Assembly: GCF_030035675.1 (NCBI RefSeq)
Contig: NC_084480.1
Span: 18,805,263-18,869,262, forward strand
Origin: Rhineura floridana
Lineage: Eukaryota; Chordata; Lepidosauria; Squamata; Rhineuridae
Length of the DNA stretch: 64,000 bases
Direction: 5' to 3'
Under the pieces are notes generated by a model. That model did no database searches, was not told the origin of the DNA, and was given only the letters and a program-made list of their open reading frames with translations. Made by a program: the position numbers and the translations under genes. This document shows, one piece after another, positions 33,701-38,164 of the stretch; the first letter of the stretch is position 1; each line of letters opens with the position of its first letter.

Positions 33701-35893
33701 TGATCTTTAAGAATGTGTGTAATCACCTGTTAAAGCCATGATAACTAATGGCCATCGCCACAGTTGCTTCCTATTAGTTGATCAAAGCGAAGCATTTCAT
33801 TTATTTAATTAATTAGATTTATATCCCACCTTTCCTCCCAGTAGGAGCCCATTAAAAGGCTATCTGTTAAAATATGTAGCAGATGCTTTTTTAACCCATT
33901 AGTAATAAAAATGCTACTAGTAGAAGAGGCTTTAGGATGAGTCTCACCCAGCGCACCAGCTCAGCCAATTGGTATTGGAGGTGCCACTACCACAAGTACA
34001 ATCAGCAGTAGCCAACCTAGTGCCCACCAGATGTTGATAGACTACAAGTCCATCATCCCCTGACCACTGGCCATGCTGGCTGGGGGTGATGGAGTGCAAC
34101 AACACATGGAGGGCATAGAGTTGGCTACCACTGATGTAGATGGTCTCTATTGCAATTCCAGTGTCGATCTCGACAGGATTTTTTTGTAAATAAGTAACGC
34201 ATATGTATGTGTACCGGGCCAAGTTCAAGGTTCTAGTTTTGGTATACAAAGCCCTATATAGCTTGGGACCAGGATACCTGAAAGACCGTCTTACCCCTTA
34301 TATACCCAGCCGATCACTGTGCTGTGCAGGTGAGGGCCTCCTGCAGATTCCATCTTATCAGGAGGTCCGTTCTGCACAATATAGGAAACGGACCTTTAGT
34401 GTGGCAGCACCTACCCTGTGGAATTCCCTTCCCTTAAATATTAGGCAGGCGCCATCTCTGCTATCTTTTTGGCACCTTTTGAAGACTTTCCTCTTTCAAC
34501 AAGCCTTTTAAGTTGAGACCTATCCAAGTCTGGGTCTGTGTTAGAATTGCTTTTAATATACACATTTTTAACAATATGTTTTGTAACCCTTTTTTAAAGA
34601 TGTTTTTAAAGCTTTTAAAAAAATGTTTTTAAAGTTGTTTTGTTTTAATATATTTTAAGGTCTGTTTTTATGATGCTTTGATGTGTTTTTTGCGCTTTTG
34701 TTTGCCGCCCTGGGTTCCTGCTGGGAGGAAGGGTGGGATATAAATAAATAAATTGATTGATTGATTAATTGTGTAGGGCAAGCAGGCTAGTAAAAATATT
34801 TATGGATTTGAGCTTCTGTGGACTTATTCTACAGTATAAGTAGCACAAGTTAGAGTCAACTGATGTATGCCTGTGTTAGATATTTTAATCCACCTTTGCC
34901 AACCTGATGTCTCTGCACATGTTTTGGACTACAACTCCTGTCAGCCCTAGCTAGCACTGGCTGGGGCTGATGGGAGTTGTACTCCAGAATATCTGCAGAG
35001 AGCACCAGGTTGGCTAAGGCTGTGTACAAAAGATTGTATTATCTGTGTTGCAGAAAATGGAAGGTATGAGTGCAGAACAAATAACTCCAGAAGATCAGGT
35101 GGACTGTTGTGAAGCTTTCTCAGGGGTGAGAGACACACAAGCTACAAAAGCATCACTGGAGAGTCCTGGCCCCTCAAAAGATACCTGCGTTCTTGAGTTC
35201 CCCCTTCATTTACTTCCTGCAGGCGTTGACTATGATGTGTTTAATCAGCTTCCGAGGGAAATTAAGGAGGAAATTATTTCTAGCCAAAAGGCAGTAAGAG
35301 ATTCTGCAGTAACTCTTCTGAATCAGGCGTTACCTGTCTCAAGGGAAGAATTGTTGGACAAGGTGCATGACAAGATGAGCCCTGTTTCTTTGAGTTCTGG
35401 AAGCATCCCTCAGAACATTAGCTCTTTGGCATGTTGGGACATGGCATCCACCAATGAGGGGCTACCGCTGGCAATGTACACTTGTCCCCCCAAGTGCCTT
35501 GGTTCTCAGCACAGCCTTCTTCAGGCTGCTGAGAATGCAGCAGTCACTGACTCTACAAGATCTGCAGGTGTTAAAAGCTTGCCCCCAGTTCCATCTTGGC
35601 CTTCTTTTCTGCAGTCCTGTAGTCCGGAGGGGCAGAAGCACCTGGAAGAAGAAGCCCATGATGGAGGTTGGAAAGGGAGTTCAAAACTTGTCCTTCCTCC
35701 AAATGTTGACCCCAAAACATTTTCTGAGTTACCTACTGAGATGCAGAAGGAGCTGTTGGCGGAGTGGAAGAGTCAGGACCCTGTATCCAAAATGCACGCC
35801 GGCAAAACTCAAGACAAGCTCAAAAGGAAAAAGAAAGGGTGCAGTTCTCCTCCCTGCTCAAACAGTTTGTTGAGATACTTTAAACCAAAATGA
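5100..35893 (+). CDS. POLI: DNA polymerase iota, ten coding exons
   Basis: This Y-family translesion polymerase inserts nucleotides opposite damaged bases in the nucleus. The coding exons are 5100-5208, 7317-7442, 8876-9040, 15558-15710, 17478-17714, 19430-19608, 24015-24106, 29336-29469, 30802-31004 and 35054-35893. All introns are GT-AG, the phases agree and the sum is 2238 nt (745 aa plus stop), close to the 740 aa human protein. The catalytic residues are Asp57 in HLDLDCFYAQVE and Asp149-Glu150 in LGFDENFVD. A helix-hairpin-helix thumb motif (GIGYKTAKRL) follows near 264, the little finger spans about 354-440, and two ubiquitin-binding motifs lie at about 520-545 and 680-709. The start at 5100 has G at -3 and +4; an in-frame ATG at 5088 would add four residues. 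The C-terminus ends in a PCNA-box-like SLLRYFKPK. No stop or frameshift is seen. Confidence 0.95.
5360..5480 (+). mobile_element. CR1 fragment
   Basis: The text TGTACAGTTCTGGTCGCC, then CAACCAAAATGATCGAGGAG, matches the CR1 reverse-transcriptase segment seen intact at 24.3 kb. An A-rich run is inserted near 5397-5415. This is a short old piece in POLI intron 1. Confidence 0.6.
5680..6200 (+). repeat. Interspersed repeat X, copy 1, with open frame
   Basis: The segment with CCAATCAGCATGAAA and GCTGATTGGAG recurs at 25.68-25.86 kb, and GACCCTG..CTTCTGAATTTGCCACT recurs at 29.14-29.17 kb on the far side of the Copia insertion. It is therefore an interspersed repeat of unknown class. Copy 1 alone shows an open frame (5882-6169) with the acidic, serine-rich text DDSIPSTSSSSLV and SIQAWPDYSVI. 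I do not recognise the protein. It may be a transposase N-terminus. Confidence 0.5.
6201..7316. other. POLI intron 1, unassigned part
   Basis: No gene or clear repeat is seen. There are short C-runs near 6505 and 7108, a G-run near 6780, and the acceptor TTTCCTTTCATTGCAG ending at 7316. Confidence 0.5.
7317..7442 (+). CDS. POLI: POLI coding exon 2
   Basis: It encodes residues 37-78 and ends in NPELRSKPLG. It carries the first catalytic motif HLDLDCFYAQVE with the metal-binding Asp57 and the conserved Tyr62 in the steric-gate region. The acceptor is TTTCATTGCAG and the donor is TTAG|GTAACC. Phase 1 at both ends matches exons 1 and 3. Confidence 0.96.
7590..7712. mobile_element. Palindromic hAT-type MITE
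   Basis: This is a foldback whose arms read CTCCAACTCCCATCATC and GATGGGAATTGTAGTCCAACATC, ending in GGAGGGCCACAGG. The family recurs at about 11.08, 11.17, 34.0, 34.9, 39.7, 42.8, 47.1, 49.6 and 62.7 kb. The 62.7 kb copy has an exact 8-bp target duplication, which places the family in hAT. Confidence 0.7.
7713..8875. other. POLI intron 2, mostly unassigned
   Basis: Intron 2 is AT-rich and old. Near 8660-8735 is a decayed short repeat (TAATCCTAAACACACTCGC) also met at about 4.5 and 37.9 kb. No gene is seen. The acceptor ATTTACCTCTTCCAG ends at 8875. Confidence 0.5.
8876..9040 (+). CDS. POLI: POLI coding exon 3
   Basis: It encodes residues 79-133 with VQQKHLVVTCNYEAR, KKCMSVKEAKEKCPEL and GEDLTKYREMSYKFT, the fingers and palm of the Y-family core. 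The conserved YEAR Arg contacts the incoming nucleotide in family members. The donor is ACAG|GTAATT. Confidence 0.97.
9153..9362 (+). mobile_element. tRNA-derived SINE, old copy
   Basis: It shows a degenerate box A (ATCTCAGTGGTAAAGTA), GTATGCAGAAGGGTCAGGTT, then the SINE body to AAGAAGCTTCGTATGT. It is a diverged copy of the tRNA-Ala-like SINE, inside POLI intron 3. Confidence 0.75.
9445..9735 (+). mobile_element. CR1 LINE 3' end
   Basis: GGACAGACAAAAGGAAGTGC, then ATAGTTAAACTATGGAATTT and GGCTACTAGCCATGATG, match the 3' end of the CR1 at 0.2-3.7 kb, more diverged and 5' truncated. Confidence 0.8.
9736..10555. other. POLI intron 3, unassigned part
   Basis: Nothing recognisable is seen. A 154-codon plus-strand frame (10088-10552) has no family resemblance and overlaps frames on the other strand, so I treat it as chance. 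There is a simple CCCACC repeat near 9922-9940. Confidence 0.4.
10560..11058. mobile_element. L2 scrap followed by a GGGAACC-type MITE
   Basis: 10560-10705 resembles a decayed minus-strand L2 3' end (GGGCGTTCCATAGTCTGCAG). From 10708 to 11058 lies an element with GGGAACCTTCAGCC at one end and GGCTGAAAAGGTTCCCC at the other. Its body, with GGTGGGTGGCCCCACCCACC, recurs at about 16.07-16.44 and 16.97-17.44 kb. The superfamily is not certain. Confidence 0.5.
11075..11272. mobile_element. Two palindromic hAT-type MITEs in tandem
   Basis: 11075-11160 and 11165-11272 both read CAACTCCCATCAT or GATGGGAATTGCAGTCCAAC and CATCTGGAGGGC. The second is cut at GGAGGGC (11272) by the LTR that follows. Its remaining end, GGGCCACCGGTTT, sits beyond the LTR at 13013-13025. 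Confidence 0.65.
11654..12704. mobile_element. Non-autonomous hAT element, 1051 bp
   Basis: The terminal inverted repeats are CAGAGCTTGAAATATTAC at the left and the complement of GTTACTTCCAAGCTCTG at the right. An exact 8-bp target duplication GCTGATTG flanks it (11646-11653 and 12705-12712). The sub-terminal regions are rich in GTAATTAC-like short repeats (TTACAGTTACAGTTAC, AAGTAATTTGTTACTTG). No transposase frame is seen. It sits inside the solo LTR. Confidence 0.88.
12713..12772 (+). mobile_element. Short L2-type tail
   Basis: CTATGGGCGGTTTAAAAATG, then (AAATA)n, is the 3' end of the L2 LINE seen in the opposite direction at 13021. It is about 60 bp long. Confidence 0.6.
13021..13735 (-). 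mobile_element. L2-clade LINE 3' part
   Basis: The minus strand encodes DYCNALYVGLPLKTVRKLQ, VQNAAARLLTRTHRSAHITP, LHWLPICFRARFKVLVLTYK and AFSVVAPELWNSLPEEIRLA, the C-terminal reverse-transcriptase region of L2-clade LINEs. It is open from 13641 to 13186 (151 codons). The 3' end is GGGCGGTCTAAAAATG with a TTTATT-type tail at 13021. It is 5' truncated. Confidence 0.88.
13935..14205 (+). mobile_element. CR1 LINE 3' end, second subfamily
   Basis: The text GGAAAAACTTCCTAACTG, AGAGGGTTGGACTCAATGGC and TATTCTATGATTCTAT is the classic CR1 3' end with an ATTCTATG octamer tail. It differs from the ATGTTCTT-tailed CR1 that dominates the window. Confidence 0.85.
14403..14525 (-). mobile_element. tRNA-derived SINE fragment
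   Basis: GTAGGAAGCTGCTTTATACC..CTTGGAGATGCTGGGG is the 3' part of the tRNA-Ala-like SINE on the minus strand. The tRNA head is missing. Confidence 0.7.
14720..14980 (+). mobile_element. CR1 LINE 3' end
   Basis: AGAGGATGAGATTCTCATTG..GGCTACCAGCCCC, CCTGCTTGCGGGCTCTGC, CATCTGGTTGGCC and GGCCTGATCCAGCAGGACTC are a diverged 3' end of the main CR1 family. Confidence 0.78.
14981..15557. other. POLI intron 3, distal end
   Basis: No repeat or gene is recognised. It ends with the acceptor GTTTTTATTTCCAG at 15557. Confidence 0.45.
15558..15710 (+). CDS. POLI: POLI coding exon 4
   Basis: It encodes residues 134-184: ALLEEFTPLVERLGFDENFV, then DVTEMVEMRLEQ and SGHIYNNQ. The Asp149-Glu150 pair of LGFDEN is the second catalytic metal site of Y-family polymerases. 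The donor is CAGA|GTAAGT, a strong site. Confidence 0.97.
15711..17477. other. POLI intron 4, MITEs and unassigned DNA
   Basis: Two copies of the GGGAACC/GGTGGGG-type MITE lie at about 16072-16442 and 16968-17440, with GTGGGTGGCCCCACCCACG in the first. Between them (16480-16830) is a decayed foldback with AAACCATGGTTAATG, similar to text near 41.8 and 62.3 kb. The acceptor TTTACTTTGCAG ends at 17477. Confidence 0.5.
17478..17714 (+). CDS. POLI: POLI coding exon 5
   Basis: It encodes residues 185-263, including LAVGSQIAAEMRAAMYDR, GCAGVASNKLLSKLVSGIFK and PNQQTVLLPESQQ, the palm region conserved in POLI. The first of two tandem AGs (GCAG|CAG) is taken because it keeps the same length as human between NNQ and HIR. 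Use of the second AG would remove one residue. Confidence 0.96.
17737..18066. mobile_element. Long palindromic MITE (TGTAGTTT family)
   Basis: This is an imperfect inverted repeat of about 330 bp. The arms read CACATCCATGCCAGACATTT / AAATGTATGGATGGAATGTGG and GGGAAGTGTAGTTTGAGAAG / CTTCACAAAGTACACTTCCC. Other copies or halves are at 29.93, 36.65, 38.69 and 51.40 kb. It contains no frame. It is probably a hAT-type MITE. Confidence 0.75.
18067..18654. other. POLI intron 5, unassigned part
   Basis: The text CCCTCTAAACTCCTAGATGA, GTTGTCCCTGGAGCAATGC and CTATAGCTTTG looks like a decayed LINE of unknown clade. No open frame of note. Confidence 0.35.
18655..18855 (+). mobile_element. tRNA-derived SINE
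   Basis: A tRNA-like head (GGCTGTGGCTCATCTGCC, GGTCCCAGGTTCAATCTCTG) is followed by the SINE body GACAATGCTGAGCTAGATGG and the tail AGCTATCTATGTTCC. Confidence 0.82.
18925..19115 (+). mobile_element. L2-like 3' tail
   Basis: GTGTACGCTGCTTAGACAGC, then AAATAAATAAAATAAAT, is an L2-like 3' terminus. It is short and diverged. Confidence 0.5.
19203..19357 (-). mobile_element. tRNA-derived SINE next to POLI exon 6
   Basis: Minus-strand SINE: tail at ACATAGGAAACCACC, head complement AGATGTTCTACCACGGAGC. It ends about 70 bp before the exon 6 acceptor (19429). Confidence 0.82.
19430..19608 (+). CDS. POLI: POLI coding exon 6
   Basis: It encodes residues 264-323. IGYKTAKRLATLGLSTV is the helix-hairpin-helix of the thumb that grips DNA. 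VLEKELGASVAQHVQKLSWG and EDDSPVTPSGPPQ follow. The acceptor is TTCTCTTGTGTAG and the donor is CAG|GTACAG, phase 0. Confidence 0.97.
20325..22725 (-). mobile_element. CR1 LINE inserted in LTR
   Basis: Minus-strand CR1 with its 3' end at AAGAACATAAG (about 20332). It is truncated at the 5' end just inside the endonuclease region at about 22725. It is almost identical to the copy at 0.2-3.7 kb. The LTR target reads on through at ATATACCTGTCTATTCTGG. Confidence 0.9.
20532..22670 (-). CDS. CR1 reverse transcriptase, open 712 codons
   Basis: The frame is open without a stop or shift through the end of the endonuclease region and the whole reverse transcriptase to the C-terminus. It carries GDPGNYRPVSLTSVPGK, YLDFQKAFDKVPH, GVPQGSVLGPVLFNLF, FADDTKLF and HLEYCVQFWSPH. 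The first Met shown is internal to ORF2, since the element is 5' truncated and lacks the catalytic endonuclease core and any promoter. The protein would be an incomplete ORF2 and the copy is probably dead on arrival, but the intact frame indicates recent activity of the family. Confidence 0.9.
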   Translation of the reverse strand: MPRKSNTVTFDFKRGNFTKMRGLVKRKLKNKVQRVTSLKNAWKLFKNTILEAQLECIPQIRKGTARAKKMPAWLTSKVKEALRGKKSSFRKWKSCPNEENKKEHKLWQKKCKKTIRDAKKEFEEHIAKNLKTNNKKFYKYIQSRRPSREAIGPLDDKGVKGVLKNDKEIAEKLNKFFASVFTVEDIGQIPEPELTFAGRDSEELRQIVVTREEVLGLMNNIKTDKSPGPDGIHPRVLKELKGEIADLLTKICNLSLGSSSVPEDWKVANVTPIFKKGSRGDPGNYRPVSLTSVPGKLVESIIKARLTKHIEEQALLKQSQHGFYKGKSCLSNRLEFFESVNKHIDRGDPVDIVYLDFQKAFDKVPHQRLLRKLSSHGIRGEVLLWIRNWLRSRKQRVGINGQFSQWRAVESGVPQGSVLGPVLFNLFITDLELGVSSEVAKFADDTKLFRVVKTKRDCEELQKDLSKLSEWAEKWQMQFNIKKCKIMHIGAKNLNFTYTLKGSELAVTDQERDLGVVVDSMMKMLTQCAAAVKKANSRLAIIRKGIENKTADIIMPLYKSMVRPHLEYCVQFWSPHLKKDIIELEKVQKRATRMIKGMERLPYEERLQHLELFSLEKRRVRGDMIEVYKIMHGIEKVDREKFFSLSHNTRTRGHSKKLNVGRFRTDKRKYFFTQRIVKLWNLLPQAAVMATSLDGFKRRLDKFMEDRAINGY
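23118..24014. other. POLI intron 6, distal part
   Basis: Around 23510-23790 the plus strand reads VVTLLRIAKIEIAKKQPKP, a LINE-like scrap of unknown clade. The rest is unassigned. The acceptor AAAATGTTTTGCAG ends at 24014. Confidence 0.4.
24015..24106 (+). CDS. POLI: POLI coding exon 7
   Basis: It encodes residues 324-353: SLSDEDSFKKCSSEGE, then KKKIEELLANLLD, the linker into the little-finger domain. The donor is GACAG|GTGACT, splitting an Arg codon after two bases. Phase 2 matches exon 8. Confidence 0.95.
24309..24948 (+). mobile_element. CR1 LINE 3' end
   Basis: Plus-strand, 5'-truncated copy of the main CR1. Its frame stays open (24352-24741, KVQRRATRMIKGMERLPYEE to FMEDRAINGY) and it ends at TATGTTCTTATC. 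It belongs to the young subfamily seen at 0.2 and 20.3 kb. Confidence 0.9.
25266..25436 (-). mobile_element. CR1 LINE 3' fragment
   Basis: AAAAGAGCCTGCTGGATCAG..CCAGCATCCTGTTTTCCC..GGTTTCTAGCAACTGG is a diverged minus-strand CR1 3' end. Confidence 0.8.
25600..25864 (+). repeat. Repeat X, copy 2, left part
   Basis: CAGGGTCCCTGTGTCTCCAG, CCAATCAGCATGAAA and GCTGATTGGAG match repeat X at 5.7 kb. The copy is interrupted at 25864 by the Copia-type element and continues at about 29059-29200. Confidence 0.6.
25870..26209 (-). repeat. Copia-type element, 3' LTR
   Basis: It is 340 bp. On the minus strand it runs from TGTAGGCTGCTGAGAC to CCGCTGCAACA, so it has TG..CA ends. It is about 99% identical to the other LTR. 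Confidence 0.92.
28714..29053 (-). repeat. Copia-type element, 5' LTR
   Basis: It is 340 bp with the same ends as its partner. Directly inside it (28697-28712) lies a 16-base match to the anticodon arm of initiator tRNA-Met, in the place of the primer binding site. Confidence 0.92.
29059..29335. other. Repeat X right part and POLI intron 7 end
   Basis: GACCCTGCGCTTCTGAATTT continues repeat X after the Copia-type element to about 29200. A polypyrimidine-rich run (TCTGTCTGTTTCTCTGG) and the acceptor TTTTGGTCAG follow, ending at 29335. Confidence 0.5.
29336..29469 (+). CDS. POLI: POLI coding exon 8
   Basis: It encodes residues 354-398: LHKDGRKPHTIRLTIRRFS and NRESRQCPIPSHVVQRIGTG, the start of the little finger (PAD) that contacts the DNA major groove. 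The donor is ACAG|GTAATT, phase 1. Confidence 0.97.
29470..30710. other. POLI intron 8, MITE half and L2 scrap
   Basis: 29813-29890 holds an old short repeat (GGGTCGACTTCAG). 29925-30160 is one half of the TGTAGTTT palindromic MITE (ACTACAGTTCCCAGGATTC). 30165-30340 is a minus-strand L2 fragment (CTTCAAGGGCAGCTCCACAT, GCCATAGTCCAATCTGG). The rest is unassigned. Confidence 0.55.
30711..30781 (+). repeat. (CT)n microsatellite serving as polypyrimidine tract
   Basis: About 70 bases of CT dinucleotides with small interruptions (CCCC, TTT) lie directly upstream of POLI exon 9 (acceptor at 30800-30801). They supply nearly all pyrimidines in front of the acceptor TTCATGTCAAG. Confidence 0.9.
30802..31004 (+). 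CDS. POLI: POLI coding exon 9
   Basis: It encodes residues 399-466: VAILMKLFHKMINVQVPFHL, then TLLNVCFSNLKAPSTSSKH, the end of the little finger. The human protein has an internal PCNA-binding box just after this (KKGLIDYYL); the lizard equivalent KHCIGFYL has lost much of it. The donor is CCG|GTAAGT, phase 0. Confidence 0.95.
31276..31392. mobile_element. Perfect-looking palindromic hAT MITE, 117 bp
   Basis: CAGAGCTTGGAAAAGTTAC at the left is mirrored by GTAACTTTTCCAAGCTCTG at the right, and the inner arms read GAACTACAACTCCCATCAG / CTGATGGGAGTTGTAGTTC. It is flanked by CAGGTTTG (31268-31275) and TAGGTTTG (31393-31400), an 8-bp duplication with one change. Confidence 0.88.
31478..31860 (-). 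mobile_element. L2-clade LINE 3' end
   Basis: TTTATTTATTACATTGTATA, CTGAAGCTCTCTGGGCAG, GGCCACCACTGAGAAGGCCC and GGGAGAGGCGTTCCATCAGG match the L2 at 13.0 kb on the minus strand. Confidence 0.82.
31915..32062 (-). mobile_element. tRNA-derived SINE
   Basis: Minus strand; the complement of the head is ACTGAACCTGGGACCTTCTG and TCCATCACTGAGCTATG. The 3' part is decayed. Confidence 0.7.
32068..32560 (-). mobile_element. L2-clade LINE 3' end, second subfamily
   Basis: TTTCTATCTTGCCCTTCCTC, CCAGAAGGAGCCCAGGGC, GGCTTGTTGAAAGAGGAAGG and CTGCATAGGGCTTTATTG are the 3' end of the L2 subfamily seen in + at 34.2, 43.1 and 48.3 kb. Confidence 0.8.
32640..33490 (-). mobile_element. Old CR1 3' end with about 310 bp inserted
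   Basis: 32640-33000 and 33311-33490 align to successive parts of the CR1 (CTGGATCAGGCCAGTGATCC; GGCTAGTAGCCATTGATAGC; ATTTTATACAGTTCCACCATG). 33001-33310, with GGATCCGATTTGTTG and AAAAGAAAAGGAAAGCAGC, does not belong to CR1 and has no terminal repeats I can see. Confidence 0.72.
33505..33745 (-). mobile_element. CR1 LINE 3' fragment
   Basis: ACATAAGAACCATGTTGG, CCAGCATCCAGTTTCCCACA and TCATGGCTAATACCCATTG are a second, more decayed CR1 3' end next to the preceding one. Confidence 0.65.
34010..34135. mobile_element. Palindromic hAT-type MITE
   Basis: GCCAACCTAGTGCCCACCAG mirrors GGAGGGCATAGAGTTGGC. It has the same design as the 47.1 kb copy. Confidence 0.7.
34195..34762 (+). mobile_element. 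L2-clade LINE 3' end
   Basis: The plus strand encodes AKFKVLVLVYKALYSLGPGY, TFSVAAPTLWNSLPLNIRQA and LLKTFLFQQAF (34203-34511), the L2 reverse-transcriptase C-terminus, then a 3' UTR ending in GCCGCCCTGGGTTCCTGC and (AAATA)n. It is 5' truncated; the terminal frame is open. Confidence 0.88.
34895..35022. mobile_element. Palindromic hAT-type MITE near POLI exon 10
   Basis: TTGGACTACAACTCCTGTC mirrors CTGATGGGAGTTGTACTCC. The end GCACCAGGTTGGCTAAGGC lies 31 bp before the exon 10 acceptor (35053), so part of the intron end is MITE-derived. Confidence 0.75.
35054..35893 (+). CDS. POLI: POLI coding exon 10 with both ubiquitin-binding motifs
   Basis: It encodes residues 467-745. The first ubiquitin-binding motif is LPAGVDYDVFNQLPREIKEE (about 520-539) and the second is LPPNVDPKTFSELPTEMQKE (680-699); both keep the LP pair that contacts ubiquitin Leu8. 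The segment between them is long and poorly conserved, as in other POLI proteins. After the second motif comes a basic stretch (KLKRKKKG) and the terminal SNSLLRYFKPK, which looks like a PCNA-interacting box with Ser in place of Gln. The human protein I know ends without such a motif. The stop TGA is at 35891-35893. Confidence 0.96.
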   Translation, partial: KMEGMSAEQITPEDQVDCCEAFSGVRDTQATKASLESPGPSKDTCVLEFPLHLLPAGVDYDVFNQLPREIKEEIISSQKAVRDSAVTLLNQALPVSREELLDKVHDKMSPVSLSSGSIPQNISSLACWDMASTNEGLPLAMYTCPPKCLGSQHSLLQAAENAAVTDSTRSAGVKSLPPVPSWPSFLQSCSPEGQKHLEEEAHDGGWKGSSKLVLPPNVDPKTFSELPTEMQKELLAEWKSQDPVSKMHAGKTQDKLKRKKKGCSSPPCSNSLLRYFKPK

Positions 35894-36625
35894 TTATTGT
35901 ATACACTGAGGTATTCGTTGAGGCTATTTATGCAGAAACTGAGGGGCTGATACAGTTGAACTCTAGGATGGCAGTGGCACTATTTTAGGCAGCAATTGAG
36001 GAGGACGGTTCTCTTTTCAATTCCTCCTCATATTAAAAACAAGCAGTACCACAGAGACGACTAGCTCTAGCCTTACTTTCTCCCTGATGTGCTACTTTTC
36101 CACAGGGTAGGGTTTTGTATCTTTAATGGGAACATTCCAGAAATGCAACTATCACCTGCCTGTTGTATAATCCCAGAGCTGTGTAACTTTGCTGATTTAA
36201 GATGGCAAGCTCTAGTCTAAAATTCATTAATTCTTGCGAATGTAGATTTCTTAAAACTGAGGTGCAAGAAAGGGATGGTGGAGTCAAACACACACAAACG
36301 CACATCAGCAAGCAGTGCGCTTCTCCTTTAGTTGTGGGCATGGTGGCAGGGGGGTTTCTGGCCTCTGGAAAGAGTGGGAAGAACATGGGGGTGGCATGGA
36401 AGAGGGAAAGGGCGTGCCAGTGTCATGGAGGGGTATGGGCACATTGGACCTTGTGGTCCCAGACCCTCTCATAAGGGGGAAAGATCAAGAAAGGCATTTC
36501 CCTTCCCAATCTCAAACTGGGAGTAGTGAACGCTTATACAAACATGATTTTTCTCCTGTAAATACAGTAAAGTCTTATTAGCTGTGGAATAAGAATGTAA
36601 ATAAATAAACCTCTTCTTCCCATTA
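35894..36625 (+). other. POLI: POLI 3' UTR (inferred)
   Basis: It follows the stop codon. Two overlapping AATAAA signals lie at 36600-36605 and 36604-36609, so the transcript probably ends near 36625. No repeat is seen up to there. Confidence 0.6.
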
Positions 36626-36644
36626 GAGTGTAGAGTAGGCCCAC

Positions 36645-36830
36645 ATTCACACCATACATTTATCCCATGGTTATTCCACTTTAAACAGTCATGGCTTCTC
36701 CCAAAGAATCCTGAGAAGTGTAATTTGCGAAGGGTGCTGAGAGTTGTTAGGAGATCCCGTTCCCCTCACAAAGCTACAATTCCCAGAATTCTCTGGGAAG
36801 AGGGACTGACTGCTACAACTACTCTGGGAT
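36645..36830. mobile_element. Half of the TGTAGTTT palindromic MITE
   Basis: CACACCATACATTTATCCC, CATGGCTTCTCCCAAAGAAT, GGGTGCTGAGAGTTGTTAG and CTACAATTCCCAGAATTC match the left arm of the elements at 17.7 and 38.7 kb. Confidence 0.72.
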
Positions 36831-37215
36831 GCTGCTGGGCAGCAGGGTGGACAGTACACCAGCAGCAACTCTAGTTTCCTGTCTCCTTGGCCCGACACCA
36901 GGCGCAGGCCCTCACAGCCAGCTCCAAGTCAGAGTGGTTTCCTGGTGACAGAGATGGAAGTTCTGTAGTCCACGGCAACTCCTCCCCCCGTCCTTGCATC
37001 CTGTACTGGTATTGCACCAAGTATCTAGGTGGGCTAAACTGGGTCAGATCAACTCCTGCCAGCTCTCGGTAATGCACACCAAATCAGCACCTTCATCCAT
37101 GATCAAATCATGGATGAGTGTGGTCTTATTGTGTACCGATCTAGCGTTAAACAACAGCACACACTGGCCAGTGGGCACAGCAGATGGGCAACAAGGAACC
37201 CGTCCATGAGAGAAG
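36831..37215 (-). mobile_element. L2 LINE endonuclease fragment
   Basis: The minus strand reads LLFNARSVHNKTTLIHDLIM, then DEGADLVCITESWQ, the N-terminal endonuclease of L2-clade ORF2. The frame is broken soon after. It is an internal piece without the 3' end. Confidence 0.7.
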
Positions 37216-37295
37216 TGGAGTCAGGAACAAGGCATAGATAGCCCTGCCCTCATCTTTTATGGTAGTTTACCAGCTCCCCATGGCTATACTTCTCT

Positions 37296-37446
37296 CTACC
37301 CATGATGGATTGATTCCATAAAGGAAGCCACAGACCTGAACTTACAAGATCTGAACAAGGGCGGTTCATGACAGATGCTCTTGGAGGTCACTGATTCATA
37401 AGGTCGCCATAAGTCGTAATTGACTTGGAGGCACATAACAACCCAT
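37296..37446 (+). mobile_element. RTE/BovB LINE 3' tail
   Basis: GATGGATTGATTCCATAAAG, CTGAACTTACAAGATCTGAA and AAGTCGTAATTGACTTGGAG with GGCACATAACAAC repeat the BovB end at 3.8-4.1 kb. Confidence 0.82.
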
Positions 37447-38164
37447 GATCACTGAAATTGGGGTGGCATCACTAGTGCAGCATTGGACGGTGGGGGGTCC
37501 CTGCCATTTTCCTGTGTTTCTACATTCAGCCTGGCATCATAGAGTCCTCACACTTAAGAAGAGGAGGGAAAGTGCTGTGCTCAATCCTCTGGCCAGAACA
37601 AGATACTTGCTACTGGCATGTCTGTTTGTGGATCGTTGTGTAGGGTATATTCAGGCAGGCTACTGTTTTCATGGATATTGTTAGTTGCACATCTGAGTAG
37701 CTCTGGGCTGCTTCACTCAGTACATTTTTAGTCTATGTGTTTACACCAAAACTATTAGGTATGAGCAGGATAGGTTTATTTTTAGAAAAACAAGCATGCA
37801 CCATGCAGCCGGTTGGCTAACGTACACAGCTACATTTTACACATGTAAAATTTCTTTTGTCTCCTGTGAGGGTGAAGGAGCCATCTGAGGGGAGATCCAA
37901 GACTGTCGGAGCAATCCTAAACACGTTTAATCAAAAGTGAGATTTTATCATTTCAATGGTGCTGACTTCTATGTGTGTAAAGAGTTACAGCCTTATAAAA
38001 CTTTATTGAATGCTGTAACTTTATGAACATTTTGTGAATAGCGTTTTCCACATCAAGCAAGTTACTGTAGCTCTGGGGATACCAATGGGCACTATGCCCC
38101 CCCCATGGTGCCCACCAAGTCCTCCTACCGCTCTTACTTTCATTTTTTGGATTGGATTGGGGGG
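37447..38164. other. POLI-STARD6 intergenic DNA
   Basis: No gene is seen. A decayed short repeat (GCAATCCTAAACACG) lies near 37910-37990, with C- and G-runs near 38097 and 38160. Confidence 0.4.
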
